Below, piece after piece: positions 8,608-15,377 of a DNA stretch of 25,812 nt. Under the pieces are notes generated by a model. The model worked only from the letters and a program-made list of their open reading frames with translations. It did no database searches and had not been told where the DNA came from. A program made the position numbers and the translations under genes. The stretch is taken from positions 1-25,812 of the IMG/VR virus record IMGVR_UViG_3300046804_000384. One strand, given 5' to 3'. The stretch comes from a virus. Positions within the stretch are counted from its first letter, which is position 1. Each line of letters starts with the position of its first letter.

Positions 8608-9327
8608 TTAAACCTCGCTAAATGGATTGGCAACGCTAAAGTCGATGTAGTTTCCTTGCTGCTCAAAATATTGATTCTGTACAGTCCCATCGATTTGGTC
8701 TGGTTCTGGCGTGTCGTCTGATATCAGTCTATTTTCAGCTTCTGTAGTAAGGAATAGACCATCTTCTGTAGTAAGTCTATAACCATCCGTAGCAAAACTA
8801 TAGTTTGTTTCGATGGTATCGATTTCTTGAATACCAGTATCAAGAGACTCGTCAGAGTAGTTGAAGCGTTCACACTTCAATTCAAAGAATTGTAGGGAAC
8901 CGGTTTGATAGAACGTCGACTCGTGTTCAACGAACTTGACTTCGAACATTGCGTTAGGAATCGGAAAGAAGATAAGATCGCCTTCGCGAGGACGAATGAT
9001 ATCGTACTGAGAGCCAATATCTTCTTGGAATCTACTACGAGATACACAGAATGTAATCTGATCGGCCATTGTGATGCCAAACTTCGACATCATATCGCCC
9101 TCACCCTGCCATCCCTCGAAGTTCTTGATATACATTTCGATGTGAATAGCATTACTAAATTCAGAAGTTGGATCTTCTAGAAACAGCTTGTCCACATTTG
9201 GAGTAGTGCGCGGGCAATAGATCACGTCGACACCAAAGATCTTGATCATCTCTACCGTAAGATTATCAAGAAGTCTTTGTTCTGCCGTAAAGTTCTGATT
9301 GTTGAAAAAGAAATTGGTAGTAGGCAA
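8608..9327 (-). CDS. gp14: Neck protein, gp14-like (TTG start)
   Basis: A 239-residue neck protein (T4 gp14 is 256) that, with gp13, closes the filled head and forms the tail docking site. Typical segments are RLLDNLTVEMIKIFGVDVIYCPR near the N-terminus, HIEMYIKNFEGWQGEGDMMSKFG and then ITFCVSRSRFQ in the middle, and PREGDLIFFP with LQFFELKCERFNYSDE later. The start is unusual: the frame has no ATG before residue 26 and is closed upstream by a TAG at 9352-9354. TTG 9327 is the best choice, with AGGATAG about 5-8 bases before it and a late promoter 26 bases upstream. The last 50 residues are acidic and variable, ending near VANPFSEV. It follows gp13 as in T4. Confidence 0.92.
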   Translation of the reverse strand: MPTTNFFFNNQNFTAEQRLLDNLTVEMIKIFGVDVIYCPRTTPNVDKLFLEDPTSEFSNAIHIEMYIKNFEGWQGEGDMMSKFGITMADQITFCVSRSRFQEDIGSQYDIIRPREGDLIFFPIPNAMFEVKFVEHESTFYQTGSLQFFELKCERFNYSDESLDTGIQEIDTIETNYSFATDGYRLTTEDGLFLTTEAENRLISDDTPEPDQIDGTVQNQYFEQQGNYIDFSVANPFSEV

Positions 9328-9352
9328 AATATCTATCCTATGTTTGATAGAC

Positions 9353-9360
9353 TATTTATT
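9353..9360 (-). promoter_or_regulatory. Late promoter, AATAAATA, for the neck-terminase block
   Basis: A minus-strand octamer in the 70-base gap between the gp13-like and gp14-like genes, ending 25 bases before TTG 9327. As the genes from gp14 through gp17 are contiguous or overlapping with no other late motif seen between them, this site probably drives all four. Confidence 0.7.
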
Positions 9361-9397
9361 GATTTGCATTTATCATTATGATTATGAAATGGGTCCT

Positions 9398-10141
9398 CTA
9401 GCCGATCATGTCTGAGACGGGCAGGCTGTAGCTGTTGATCATTTCGTCTTCTAGCTTCTTGATCTCTTCGATAGCATCGTTGTAGATCTTATCTCCGTTA
9501 AAGACCATTCCACCAGGAAGTTTGATTTCTTTGAACTTAGTTAGGTTAGCACCCCACTGTTGCTTGATCATAGCCGTAGCATATCTTTGTAGCCAGCGAT
9601 CGTTCCAGACATTGCTATAAACATCTGGATCTACGATCTGATATGCTTCTACGACGATATATTCACCAACATTGACTCGACCCCAGTCCATATCGATGGC
9701 CAGACGATTCATGTGTCGATTGAATCTAATCGGCTGTTCACCTACCAGAAGCTGCTCGAGGAATTGAATGTGTTGCATGGCCATGTAGTAAGGAACCATA
9801 GTCGTGGCCGTGAGATCATACAAATCGTTCAGAGCGATCTGATAACGAATGTTGAAAAGGTTATTGGTAGACAGCGCTTGGCCAATAGGAAAAATTCTGA
9901 CGGCACCGATAATATTATCCGGAAGAGTAATATACTTATTATCACGATCCGTCTGAGTCACTGGCCCGTACTTGTAGTACTGCTTCTCTGAACCGTCGAA
10001 GTGATAGTCCCAGTAGTACTTAAGAGAGTCTTCGATACGATCTTCTACCTGATCGTCGTCTACGTTGATTTCAATGACTGGCGCGCCGAGACGGCGTAAG
10101 CAATAAGCTTTGAATTCAGATCTTGACGTTGGGCCGGCCAT
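9398..10141 (-). CDS. gp13: Neck protein / head completion, gp13-like
   Basis: A 247-residue protein of the T4 gp13 family (309 in T4), which caps the packaged head and binds gp14. The N-terminus is diagnostic in character: SRSEFKAYCLRRLGAPVIEINVD, then DQVEDRIEDSLKYYWDYHFDG. Later segments include YITLPDNIIGAVRIFPIG, MAMQHIQFLEQLL and the C-terminal WLQRYATAMIKQQWGANLTKF with LPGGMVFNGDKIYNDA. The protein is shorter than T4 gp13, mainly at the C-terminus. ATG 10141 has GAGGA 7 bases upstream, and a late promoter lies 19 bases upstream. It opens the conserved 13-20 block; everything upstream in transcription is accessory adsorption machinery. Confidence 0.93.
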   Translation of the reverse strand: MAGPTSRSEFKAYCLRRLGAPVIEINVDDDQVEDRIEDSLKYYWDYHFDGSEKQYYKYGPVTQTDRDNKYITLPDNIIGAVRIFPIGQALSTNNLFNIRYQIALNDLYDLTATTMVPYYMAMQHIQFLEQLLVGEQPIRFNRHMNRLAIDMDWGRVNVGEYIVVEAYQIVDPDVYSNVWNDRWLQRYATAMIKQQWGANLTKFKEIKLPGGMVFNGDKIYNDAIEEIKKLEDEMINSYSLPVSDMIG

Positions 10142-10158
10142 GTTTAGTCCTCTTTATG

Positions 10159-11631
10159 CTATTTATTACAATTACAAGAGCAGCTAGTATTTCTAACCTG
10201 CGCGTCTAGTTCTTTAACTGCGTTTATGAGGAATGCAATGATACCAGAGTAATTGACTGATTTAGGATCTGTATCACTGACTAGCTCTGGTATAATCTTT
10301 TCTACTTCTTGAGCGATGACACCATAAGATTTGAGACCGTTGTCTTTCCAGTTGAATGATACGCCATCTAGATTTCTAACTACATCAAGAGCGCTTGGTA
10401 TGCTTTCGATATTTTCCTTAACACTCTCGTCTGATAGAGAGTTGAATATTGTGGCGTTGAGTGTTCCCGTGGATGGAACAAAGTATAGCTTTGTCGTGGA
10501 CACTACACCATTAGACCAAGAACCAGATGTAGTATTGGCCATCGGAAGATAGAATGTCTGAGTATCAGTGCTATTGGCAGTCAGCGTCGCACCACCACCA
10601 GAAGCAGTAGACCAATACACACCAGAAGAATTAGATGTTAGAACTTGGCCAGAAGTTCCTAAGCTGTTATTGGCGTATATTCCATAAATGCTCATGTCTA
10701 ATGGAGTATTGAGTCTCAAGGCTCCAGTCTGTGTAGACGTAAGTGTATTAGCGTATATGTTGAATACCGCTCGAGAACCACCAGAAGTGTTTGTGGTGTA
10801 AAACACAAAGTTATCATCGCTTTGTTGAGTCAGATAAACGTTTGCGCTTCCGGAAGTCGGAGCAAATTGAAGTCTTTGATTATTACTCATAGTAACAGTA
10901 GCGCTATGAGTGTGAGTATTCGTAAATGTATACTGTGCAGTCGTGTTTATAGTTCCGACTACGTTCTGCAGTTCGACTACTCCAATTACTGGACCATTGG
11001 ATTCACCAAACTGAACATTTCCTCCGCTGACCTGTGTACATTTTAGAGTATAAGTGTATGCTCCAGCTCCTACAGTATCTATAAACTGTAGACAGTATGG
11101 ATTGTTTTCATTGGCCAATGAAGATTCAAAATGAATATTTCCGGTAAGCATAGTGCTGTCTCTATAGAGGGCAAGCTTACCCCAAGCACCGGTAGACAAT
11201 GGATTGGCATCACCCATCGCAAAGATTTGCACTGGGTTACCTGCCGTCGTCAATTGAATTGTAGCTAGAGTTTTAGGAAATGTATCGGCGGTATTTGCCC
11301 ACTGTGTAGTAAGAACGTTATTCTGAGCATAGTTTATAGAAGCTACAGCGGATGACGGTGGAGCCCAATATATGCCCGTGCTGTTTGAGGCCAAAACATA
11401 GCCGCTGGTTCCATTAGACCCGTTTGCAGTCAATGCACCAGTAAGATTCAATGAGCTTAGATTGGCGCCTATTTCAAATGTAACTGTGCCATTAGAAGAT
11501 ACGACTTTGCCGTCTGTGAGATTTACGGCAAACTCACCAGCATCGATGTATGAACTATTTGCAGAATTCGTCGTGTTAGGAAGACGACCCGAGACCGTCG
11601 TCCTCTTAAATTGAAGCTTTGTATTAGCCAT
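10159..11631 (-). CDS. Tail/neck fibre protein with C-terminal S74 intramolecular chaperone
   Basis: A 490-residue fibre protein. The N-terminus (ANTKLQFKRTTVSGRLPN, then DAGEFAVNLTDGKV) resembles the short attachment domain of many phage fibres. The shaft is rich in Ser, Thr, Asn and Gly and beta-prone. The C-terminal ~90 residues are a peptidase S74 / endosialidase-type chaperone: SLSDESVKENI, FNWKDNGLKSYGVIAQEVEKIIPELV and VNYSGIIAFLINAVKELDAQV. Such domains trimerise the fibre and then cut themselves off just before a serine, with a Ser-Lys dyad. Ser400 and Lys405 have the expected spacing of five. The chaperone ends in an unusual Cys-rich tail (Cys484, 486, 488). AGAGGAG precedes ATG 11631. 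It occupies the place of T4 fibritin (wac), directly upstream of gp13, but no sequence link to wac is visible. About 160 C-terminal residues are paralogous to the fibre at 22619-23974. Confidence 0.85.
   Translation of the reverse strand: MANTKLQFKRTTVSGRLPNTTNSANSSYIDAGEFAVNLTDGKVVSSNGTVTFEIGANLSSLNLTGALTANGSNGTSGYVLASNSTGIYWAPPSSAVASINYAQNNVLTTQWANTADTFPKTLATIQLTTAGNPVQIFAMGDANPLSTGAWGKLALYRDSTMLTGNIHFESSLANENNPYCLQFIDTVGAGAYTYTLKCTQVSGGNVQFGESNGPVIGVVELQNVVGTINTTAQYTFTNTHTHSATVTMSNNQRLQFAPTSGSANVYLTQQSDDNFVFYTTNTSGGSRAVFNIYANTLTSTQTGALRLNTPLDMSIYGIYANNSLGTSGQVLTSNSSGVYWSTASGGGATLTANSTDTQTFYLPMANTTSGSWSNGVVSTTKLYFVPSTGTLNATIFNSLSDESVKENIESIPSALDVVRNLDGVSFNWKDNGLKSYGVIAQEVEKIIPELVSDTDPKSVNYSGIIAFLINAVKELDAQVRNTSCSCNCNK
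10160..10167 (-). promoter_or_regulatory. Late promoter, AATAAATA, for gp13
   Basis: A minus-strand octamer whose bases also encode the last residues (Asn, Lys) and part of the TAG stop of the upstream fibre gene. It ends 18 bases before ATG 10141, leaving a very short leader that still contains the GAGGA ribosome-binding site. Confidence 0.65.
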
Positions 11632-11663
11632 GTGGCTCCTCTTTTATCAGTATATACTGAAGG

Positions 11664-13910
11664 TTAGAAAGTTCCTCCATCTAGAGAAGCCCAAGCCAGA
11701 GTAGTTCCCTGCATTTGAAGGACCTGACCATCTGTACCTCTAGCAAGCTTAGATAGAGCTGTAGTAGATGACGCGTATAGAATATCACCGACTGCAAAGG
11801 ACGCCTGACCAGTACCACCAGATGTGGCAGGAAGGGCGGTGCTTAGTGCGAGAGTGTTAGCCGTAAAGGCGACAGCGATAGACGCATTCGCCGTAATATT
11901 TAACGCTGTGTTACTAGAAGTTAGAGCACCAGAGTTAAGATAGCTGTATAGTGTGGCGCTTCTAAAGCCCGTAGCGTTAGTGTTGACTAAGTTATTGCCA
12001 GATAGTTCTTGTGTAGAACCAACGAACAGATAGTAGTTGTCCGTAGAATTTTTGCGGATTAGACCGGTATGTAATTCTTGAACACCATCTGGAGAATAGT
12101 TAGCGGCAAAACCAATATCAACTACGTCTGATGTATAATTGTTTCCGGCAAGATAGATGATCGGGTCGGAGATAATCACCGATGATACGTTCTGAGTTAT
12201 TAAGTTACCCGTAACGTTGATGTTACCGCCGACGGTTAGATTTCCAGTCGTCGTGACGGTATCAAATTTACCGTTGCCTGCGAGCACATCTCGCCAATAT
12301 AGAGCGGTCGTACCTAGATCATATGTAACGTTGGCAGATGGAACGATGCTGGTATTTGCACGGGCCGTGATTGTTATAACGTCAGTAGTAGCATTACCCA
12401 GTGCGGTATTTCCATTGATGACCACATTGTCGAATGTCTGAATTCCGGTGAATGTATTGTTGTTAGACCAGAATACTACGTTGGCTGGAAGCTGAGCCGC
12501 CGGCAGAGTACCAGTAGTAATGTTCGAGGCATTAGACGCATAAGCCGTAGCATTTGAATAAGCAGTAGCTGCCTTAGTATCAGCGTACGATGTAGCATTG
12601 GTGTACGCAGTAGCCGCGTTACCTGTAATCTGAGCTTGTACTGTAGTTAAGCTCAACCCACCAAAATTGGTAGAGTTATTAGCTGTTCCTGAAAATGCTG
12701 TAGAGTTGATGACTGTATTGACAGTTGAATTACCTATGGTAAGAACTGTAGAGTTCGCTAACAAGCCTATCGATGTAGCGTTGATTGTTCCTATTAAGAA
12801 TTCATTTGTGCCATTTCCAGAAGAAAGAACAACGTTTCCAGAATAGGTAACTACACCGGAGATAGTATAGCCACCGGTAGTCACATATGTCGTTGCGTTC
12901 GTGTAGGCCGTCGCCGAGTTACCGGTGATCCAAGAAGTAATATTACCGATTGTACCAGAAGAGTTGCCGAGATATCCTGCGGCGTTAGCGGTCAGAGTAG
13001 CTACGTTGGCTGATAGTCCAGCAGTCGTCTGGTATAGTGCCGCGGCATTAGCTACTGCGTTTGAATACGCAGTAGCGGCTTTTGTGTCGGCGTAAGCAGT
13101 GGCGTTTGTATATGCAGTCGCTGCCTTAGTATCTGCGTATGCAGTAGCGTTCGTGTAAGCCGTGGCGGCCTTAGTATCGGCGTACGATGTAGCGTTGGTA
13201 TAGGCTGTGGCAGCGTTGCCGGTAATTTGACCTTGAAGAGTGGTTAGATCAGTAGATCCAAGATACGTCGCGCTATTAGCAGTTCCACCATAAGAAGTGG
13301 CATTAATCGTTACAGTCGCTGTAGCATTTGTAAATGCAATAGCAATGGCATTTATAGAGACATTTGTAGTAGTACCTACGCTAAGAATAGCTGTCGTATT
13401 GCCGACAATGTTTACGTTAGCGTTATATGTATGTACACCGGTAAATGTATATGCCGCTGCTGTATTGATAGAAGCAGTAGCTACTTTACCATCTACATAA
13501 GTCTTGATGGCATATGAAGTGACTAGTTCTGTATTAGAACCACCGGCAGAAGCACCAAGCTGAGTAGTATTGGCTTGTGGCGTGATAGATGTAATCAACG
13601 CTGCCGTAGAATTGGCCGCTGGAGAATCGATAGATGCGGCGACAAACAGGCCAGTAGTAAAGACGTTCGAGACGAAAGCGTTAGAGTCAGTAACAACGAC
13701 CGCGTTAGCAGTCAGTATACCGACGGTGGCTTGATGCAGATAAGGATACTTGCCACCAGCGATTCTGATTACGCCAGTAGATCCGTCTGGGTGACCGATG
13801 AACAGAGAGTTCGAAGAAGAGTTACCAGAATAAGCCAGCTCGCCATTAGCCAGAGAAACCGGAATGGCTGTAGTAGCACTTCGTTTAACTTGTAATACTG
13901 TATTAGCCAT
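11664..13910 (-). CDS. Large repeat-rich tail fibre protein
   Basis: A 748-residue low-complexity structural protein dominated by Ala, Thr, Asn, Ser, Gly and Val. The N-terminus (VLQVKRSATTAIPVSLANGELAYSG, split as VLQVKRS plus LANGELAYSG, then NSLFIGHPDGSTGVIRI) is of the type that opens many phage fibres and is related to that of the neighbouring 490-residue fibre. Residues about 233-290 contain tandem 15-residue repeats (AATAYTNATAYADTK), with a related copy after residue 435. Later come TVTTTGNLTVGGNINVTGNL, VIISDPIIYLAGNN, a PDGVQELHTGLIRK segment, and a terminal SGGTGQASFAVGDILYASS region ending in SLDGGTF, common in marine fibres. No S74 chaperone is present, so folding help must come from elsewhere. 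It starts by TAATG overlap with the 77-residue gene, whose last codons supply GGAGGA as ribosome-binding site. It is probably a long, trimeric distal or side fibre. Confidence 0.8.
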   Translation of the reverse strand: MANTVLQVKRSATTAIPVSLANGELAYSGNSSSNSLFIGHPDGSTGVIRIAGGKYPYLHQATVGILTANAVVVTDSNAFVSNVFTTGLFVAASIDSPAANSTAALITSITPQANTTQLGASAGGSNTELVTSYAIKTYVDGKVATASINTAAAYTFTGVHTYNANVNIVGNTTAILSVGTTTNVSINAIAIAFTNATATVTINATSYGGTANSATYLGSTDLTTLQGQITGNAATAYTNATSYADTKAATAYTNATAYADTKAATAYTNATAYADTKAATAYSNAVANAAALYQTTAGLSANVATLTANAAGYLGNSSGTIGNITSWITGNSATAYTNATTYVTTGGYTISGVVTYSGNVVLSSGNGTNEFLIGTINATSIGLLANSTVLTIGNSTVNTVINSTAFSGTANNSTNFGGLSLTTVQAQITGNAATAYTNATSYADTKAATAYSNATAYASNASNITTGTLPAAQLPANVVFWSNNNTFTGIQTFDNVVINGNTALGNATTDVITITARANTSIVPSANVTYDLGTTALYWRDVLAGNGKFDTVTTTGNLTVGGNINVTGNLITQNVSSVIISDPIIYLAGNNYTSDVVDIGFAANYSPDGVQELHTGLIRKNSTDNYYLFVGSTQELSGNNLVNTNATGFRSATLYSYLNSGALTSSNTALNITANASIAVAFTANTLALSTALPATSGGTGQASFAVGDILYASSTTALSKLARGTDGQVLQMQGTTLAWASLDGGTF
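13041..13214 (-). repeat. Tandem 45-bp (15-residue) repeats in the large fibre gene
   Basis: Four in-frame units encode AATAYTNAT(S/A)YADTK three times and a diverged fourth (AATAYSNAVANAA). The units differ at synonymous positions, so they are not recent perfect duplications. A similar pair lies near 12540-12620 and a single related unit near 12890-12930. Confidence 0.8.
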
Positions 13911-14143
13911 TAAAACGCTCCTCCATCAAGGCTCAGCTGGTCTAAGTGAAAATTTTGATCATCTTCGTGATAAATTAAGACGCTATTATTTATAGGATTA
14001 TCCATATTAACATCTTGGAGCGTAGAAAGTCTAGATCCAATTGGAGGCATGATGTTCTTGATGTAGATCGGATTAGCTTCTTTGACGAACTTAGTCTTAG
14101 TGAAGTTAAGATCTTGCTTAAGTCTTACGTTGATTCCAGACAT
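13910..14143 (-). CDS. Small fibre-associated structural protein
   Basis: A 77-residue protein wedged between the 111-residue gene and the large fibre, joined to both by TAATG stop-start overlaps, so the three are almost certainly co-translated. The C-terminal half (TLQDVNMDNPINNSVLIYHE, then QNFHLDQLSLDGGAF) resembles the 'DV...P..G.VLVYD....F' units found at the ends of many phage fibre and collar proteins. The N-terminal half is basic (RLKQDLNFTKTKFVKEANPI). The last five residues LDGGAF echo LDGGTF at the end of the large fibre. It may be a connector or tip subunit; I do not recognise a named family. Coding is supported by the two precise overlaps and a late promoter upstream of the operon. 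Confidence 0.75.
   Translation of the reverse strand: MSGINVRLKQDLNFTKTKFVKEANPIYIKNIMPPIGSRLSTLQDVNMDNPINNSVLIYHEDDQNFHLDQLSLDGGAF
13987..13994 (-). promoter_or_regulatory. Possible internal late promoter, TATAAATA, for the large fibre
   Basis: An exact late octamer within the 77-residue gene, encoding part of a Pro-Ile-Asn-Asn stretch, 77 bases before ATG 13910. It could give extra transcription of the large fibre, but an AT-rich Ile-Asn codon pair makes it easily by chance. Confidence 0.45.
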
Positions 14144-14478
14144 TAGACTTTCGTAACCTCCGGAGTAACTGTGACTATTCCTTCGATAACACGAGTGATA
14201 GCATTAGCTGTATCTACAGTCTCGATATCATAGACATATCTACCCGATTCCATGTTAGCCGTGGTGTTAGCATCCAGAGCGACGTAGATATAACCAGTGT
14301 TCGGATTAGGAATAGTGACAGTAAAAGTCACGTACGAATTTGAAGTATACCACTTTCTGATTTGCCCGCGTGCATTGTAATCCGTAAGATCCAAAGCAGC
14401 TCCGGTGTCATCGGTCAAAGCCAAGTATGTTGAAAATGTAGTTCCCTGATCTACTACGATATTAGCTTTTGCTGCCAC
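14143..14478 (-). CDS. Small beta-rich virion protein, fibre-operon leader (GTG start)
   Basis: A 111-residue protein with the look of an immunoglobulin-like beta-sandwich: alternating hydrophobic strands (ANIVVDQGTTFSTYLALTD, then YVTFTVTIP, GYIYVALD, GRYVYDIETVD, ITRVIEGIVTVTPEV). The 'dqGttf...l...d..G..ldLtdy.a.mqir' start is common in small baseplate- or fibre-linked proteins of many phages. A bacterial-surface or virion attachment domain is likely, with no enzymatic motif. The start is GTG 14478, supported by GGGAG 7 bases upstream and a perfect late promoter 24 bases further. No alternative ATG lies near. It is the first gene of a three-gene unit with the 77-residue protein and the large fibre. 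Confidence 0.8.
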   Translation of the reverse strand: MAAKANIVVDQGTTFSTYLALTDDTGAALDLTDYNARGQIRKWYTSNSYVTFTVTIPNPNTGYIYVALDANTTANMESGRYVYDIETVDTANAITRVIEGIVTVTPEVTKV

Positions 14479-14502
14479 GAATACACTCCCTATCTCGTCT
14501 AA

Positions 14503-14510
14503 TATTTATA
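14503..14510 (-). promoter_or_regulatory. Late promoter, TATAAATA, for the fibre operon
   Basis: An exact T4 late octamer on the minus strand, ending 24 bases before GTG 14478, in the largest intergenic gap of the window (14479-14561). It lies back to back with a rightward sigma-70 promoter that begins 12 bases away. Confidence 0.85.
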
Positions 14511-14521
14511 GAAGTAAGCAG

Positions 14522-14549
14522 TTGACACTAATTCGTAAATCGTTATAAT
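14522..14549 (+). promoter_or_regulatory. Consensus sigma-70 promoter facing right (antisense)
   Basis: TTGACA at 14522-14527 and TATAAT at 14544-14549, both perfect, with a 16-base spacer, on the plus strand. Transcription would start near 14556 and run antisense through the glycosyltransferase gene. This is the only plus-strand signal I can support here; there is no convincing plus-strand ORF behind it. The rest of the 14479-14561 gap holds only this element and the late promoter. Confidence 0.65.
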
Positions 14550-14561
14550 AAACCTGTGGCT

Positions 14562-15362
14562 TTATAGATGTAACTCAGTTTTGATCTTGGCCTTAAGGCT
14601 CTCTGGTACTTCTGCAGATTGCGCGAAGCGTGTCAAAACTTCAAGTACCTCTGAGTATTTCGTATCGGACTTATTGTCATGATAGCGACAGAAATCTACG
14701 CCGACATTCACGAAGCCTTCCATATCTTGTCGCTTGAAATACTCATTGGTCAGATACCAGCTATTCCAAGTATTCTGAGGATTAGCATCGTGCTCTTTGA
14801 TGAATAGATCTAGATATTGCTTATTTCTGGGTTTGGTGATGTCTTGATCGTGAATCAAGAATACCTCTGGATTATAGATCTCAGCTTCGGATCCTGGTCC
14901 GATATAAGACAGATGCTCATAGATCGGCATTCTCCACTCGTACATATGACGTCTGTGAATCTTATTGGTACCGATATGTTTAGGTCGACCAACAAAGACT
15001 TCAGGACTATAGATGTCGAGTCTTGCACATGAGACATTTGTTACGTTCGAATATTGAGCTTCGGTTCTAGCAATCTCTTCGAGCACATTGATAGAGAAAT
15101 ACTCGTCCATATCAGGAGAAAGACACCAGTCGACGTCCTGAGGCACCATCATAAGATTTACATTGCGTGCAGTATCAAATCTAAATTCATCTAGTATGAG
15201 CTGATTTAGAATGATATTTGGAACTTTTTGAAGCGCCTCAAATGTGCCATCAGTAGATCCGGTATCTAGAACGACTCTGTAGTCGAAGTCCTTAGTGTAG
15301 TAGAGCCATTGGTCTAGTTTCTTGATCTCATTTTTGCAGATTGTGTAAGCCGCAGTCTTCAT
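14562..15362 (-). CDS. Family 2 (GT-A) glycosyltransferase
   Basis: A 266-residue enzyme that would transfer a sugar from a nucleotide-sugar donor to an unknown acceptor in the cytoplasm. The GT-A signature is clear: a short N-terminal strand with TICKNE (7-12), nucleotide-binding DTGSTDGT (33-40), FRFDTARN (60-67) and the metal-binding DxD as DMDEY (84-88). His/Arg-rich NKIHRRHMYEWRMPIYEHL around 130-150 fits the catalytic and acceptor side. This short form resembles the 'SunS/WaaE-type' cytosolic enzymes. No membrane segment is seen. ATG 15362 has GGAG 8 bases upstream and lies 15 bases after the RCC1 gene stop, so it probably ends the operon that starts with the TPR gene. It is the last gene before the gap with the two promoters. 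The acceptor could be a fibre, a host glycan or another virion protein. Confidence 0.88.
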   Translation of the reverse strand: MKTAAYTICKNEIKKLDQWLYYTKDFDYRVVLDTGSTDGTFEALQKVPNIILNQLILDEFRFDTARNVNLMMVPQDVDWCLSPDMDEYFSINVLEEIARTEAQYSNVTNVSCARLDIYSPEVFVGRPKHIGTNKIHRRHMYEWRMPIYEHLSYIGPGSEAEIYNPEVFLIHDQDITKPRNKQYLDLFIKEHDANPQNTWNSWYLTNEYFKRQDMEGFVNVGVDFCRYHDNKSDTKYSEVLEVLTRFAQSAEVPESLKAKIKTELHL

Positions 15363-15377
15363 TATATAACTCCATTA

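Noticed and set aside
11648-11659. Perfect 12-base palindrome cagtatatactg between two fibre genes
   Set aside because: It is a short AT-rich palindrome without a loop or T-run. It could be an operator, but a single copy gives no support.
14543-14575. Possible terminator at the end of the glycosyltransferase gene
   Set aside because: The AAAGCC-ACA-GGTTT stem is imperfect and short, and the following bases are not a clear T-run.
14817-15032. Plus-strand ORF of 71 residues downstream of the sigma-70 promoter
   Set aside because: It is antisense to the glycosyltransferase core, starts 260 bases from the promoter, and has no ribosome-binding site or family features.
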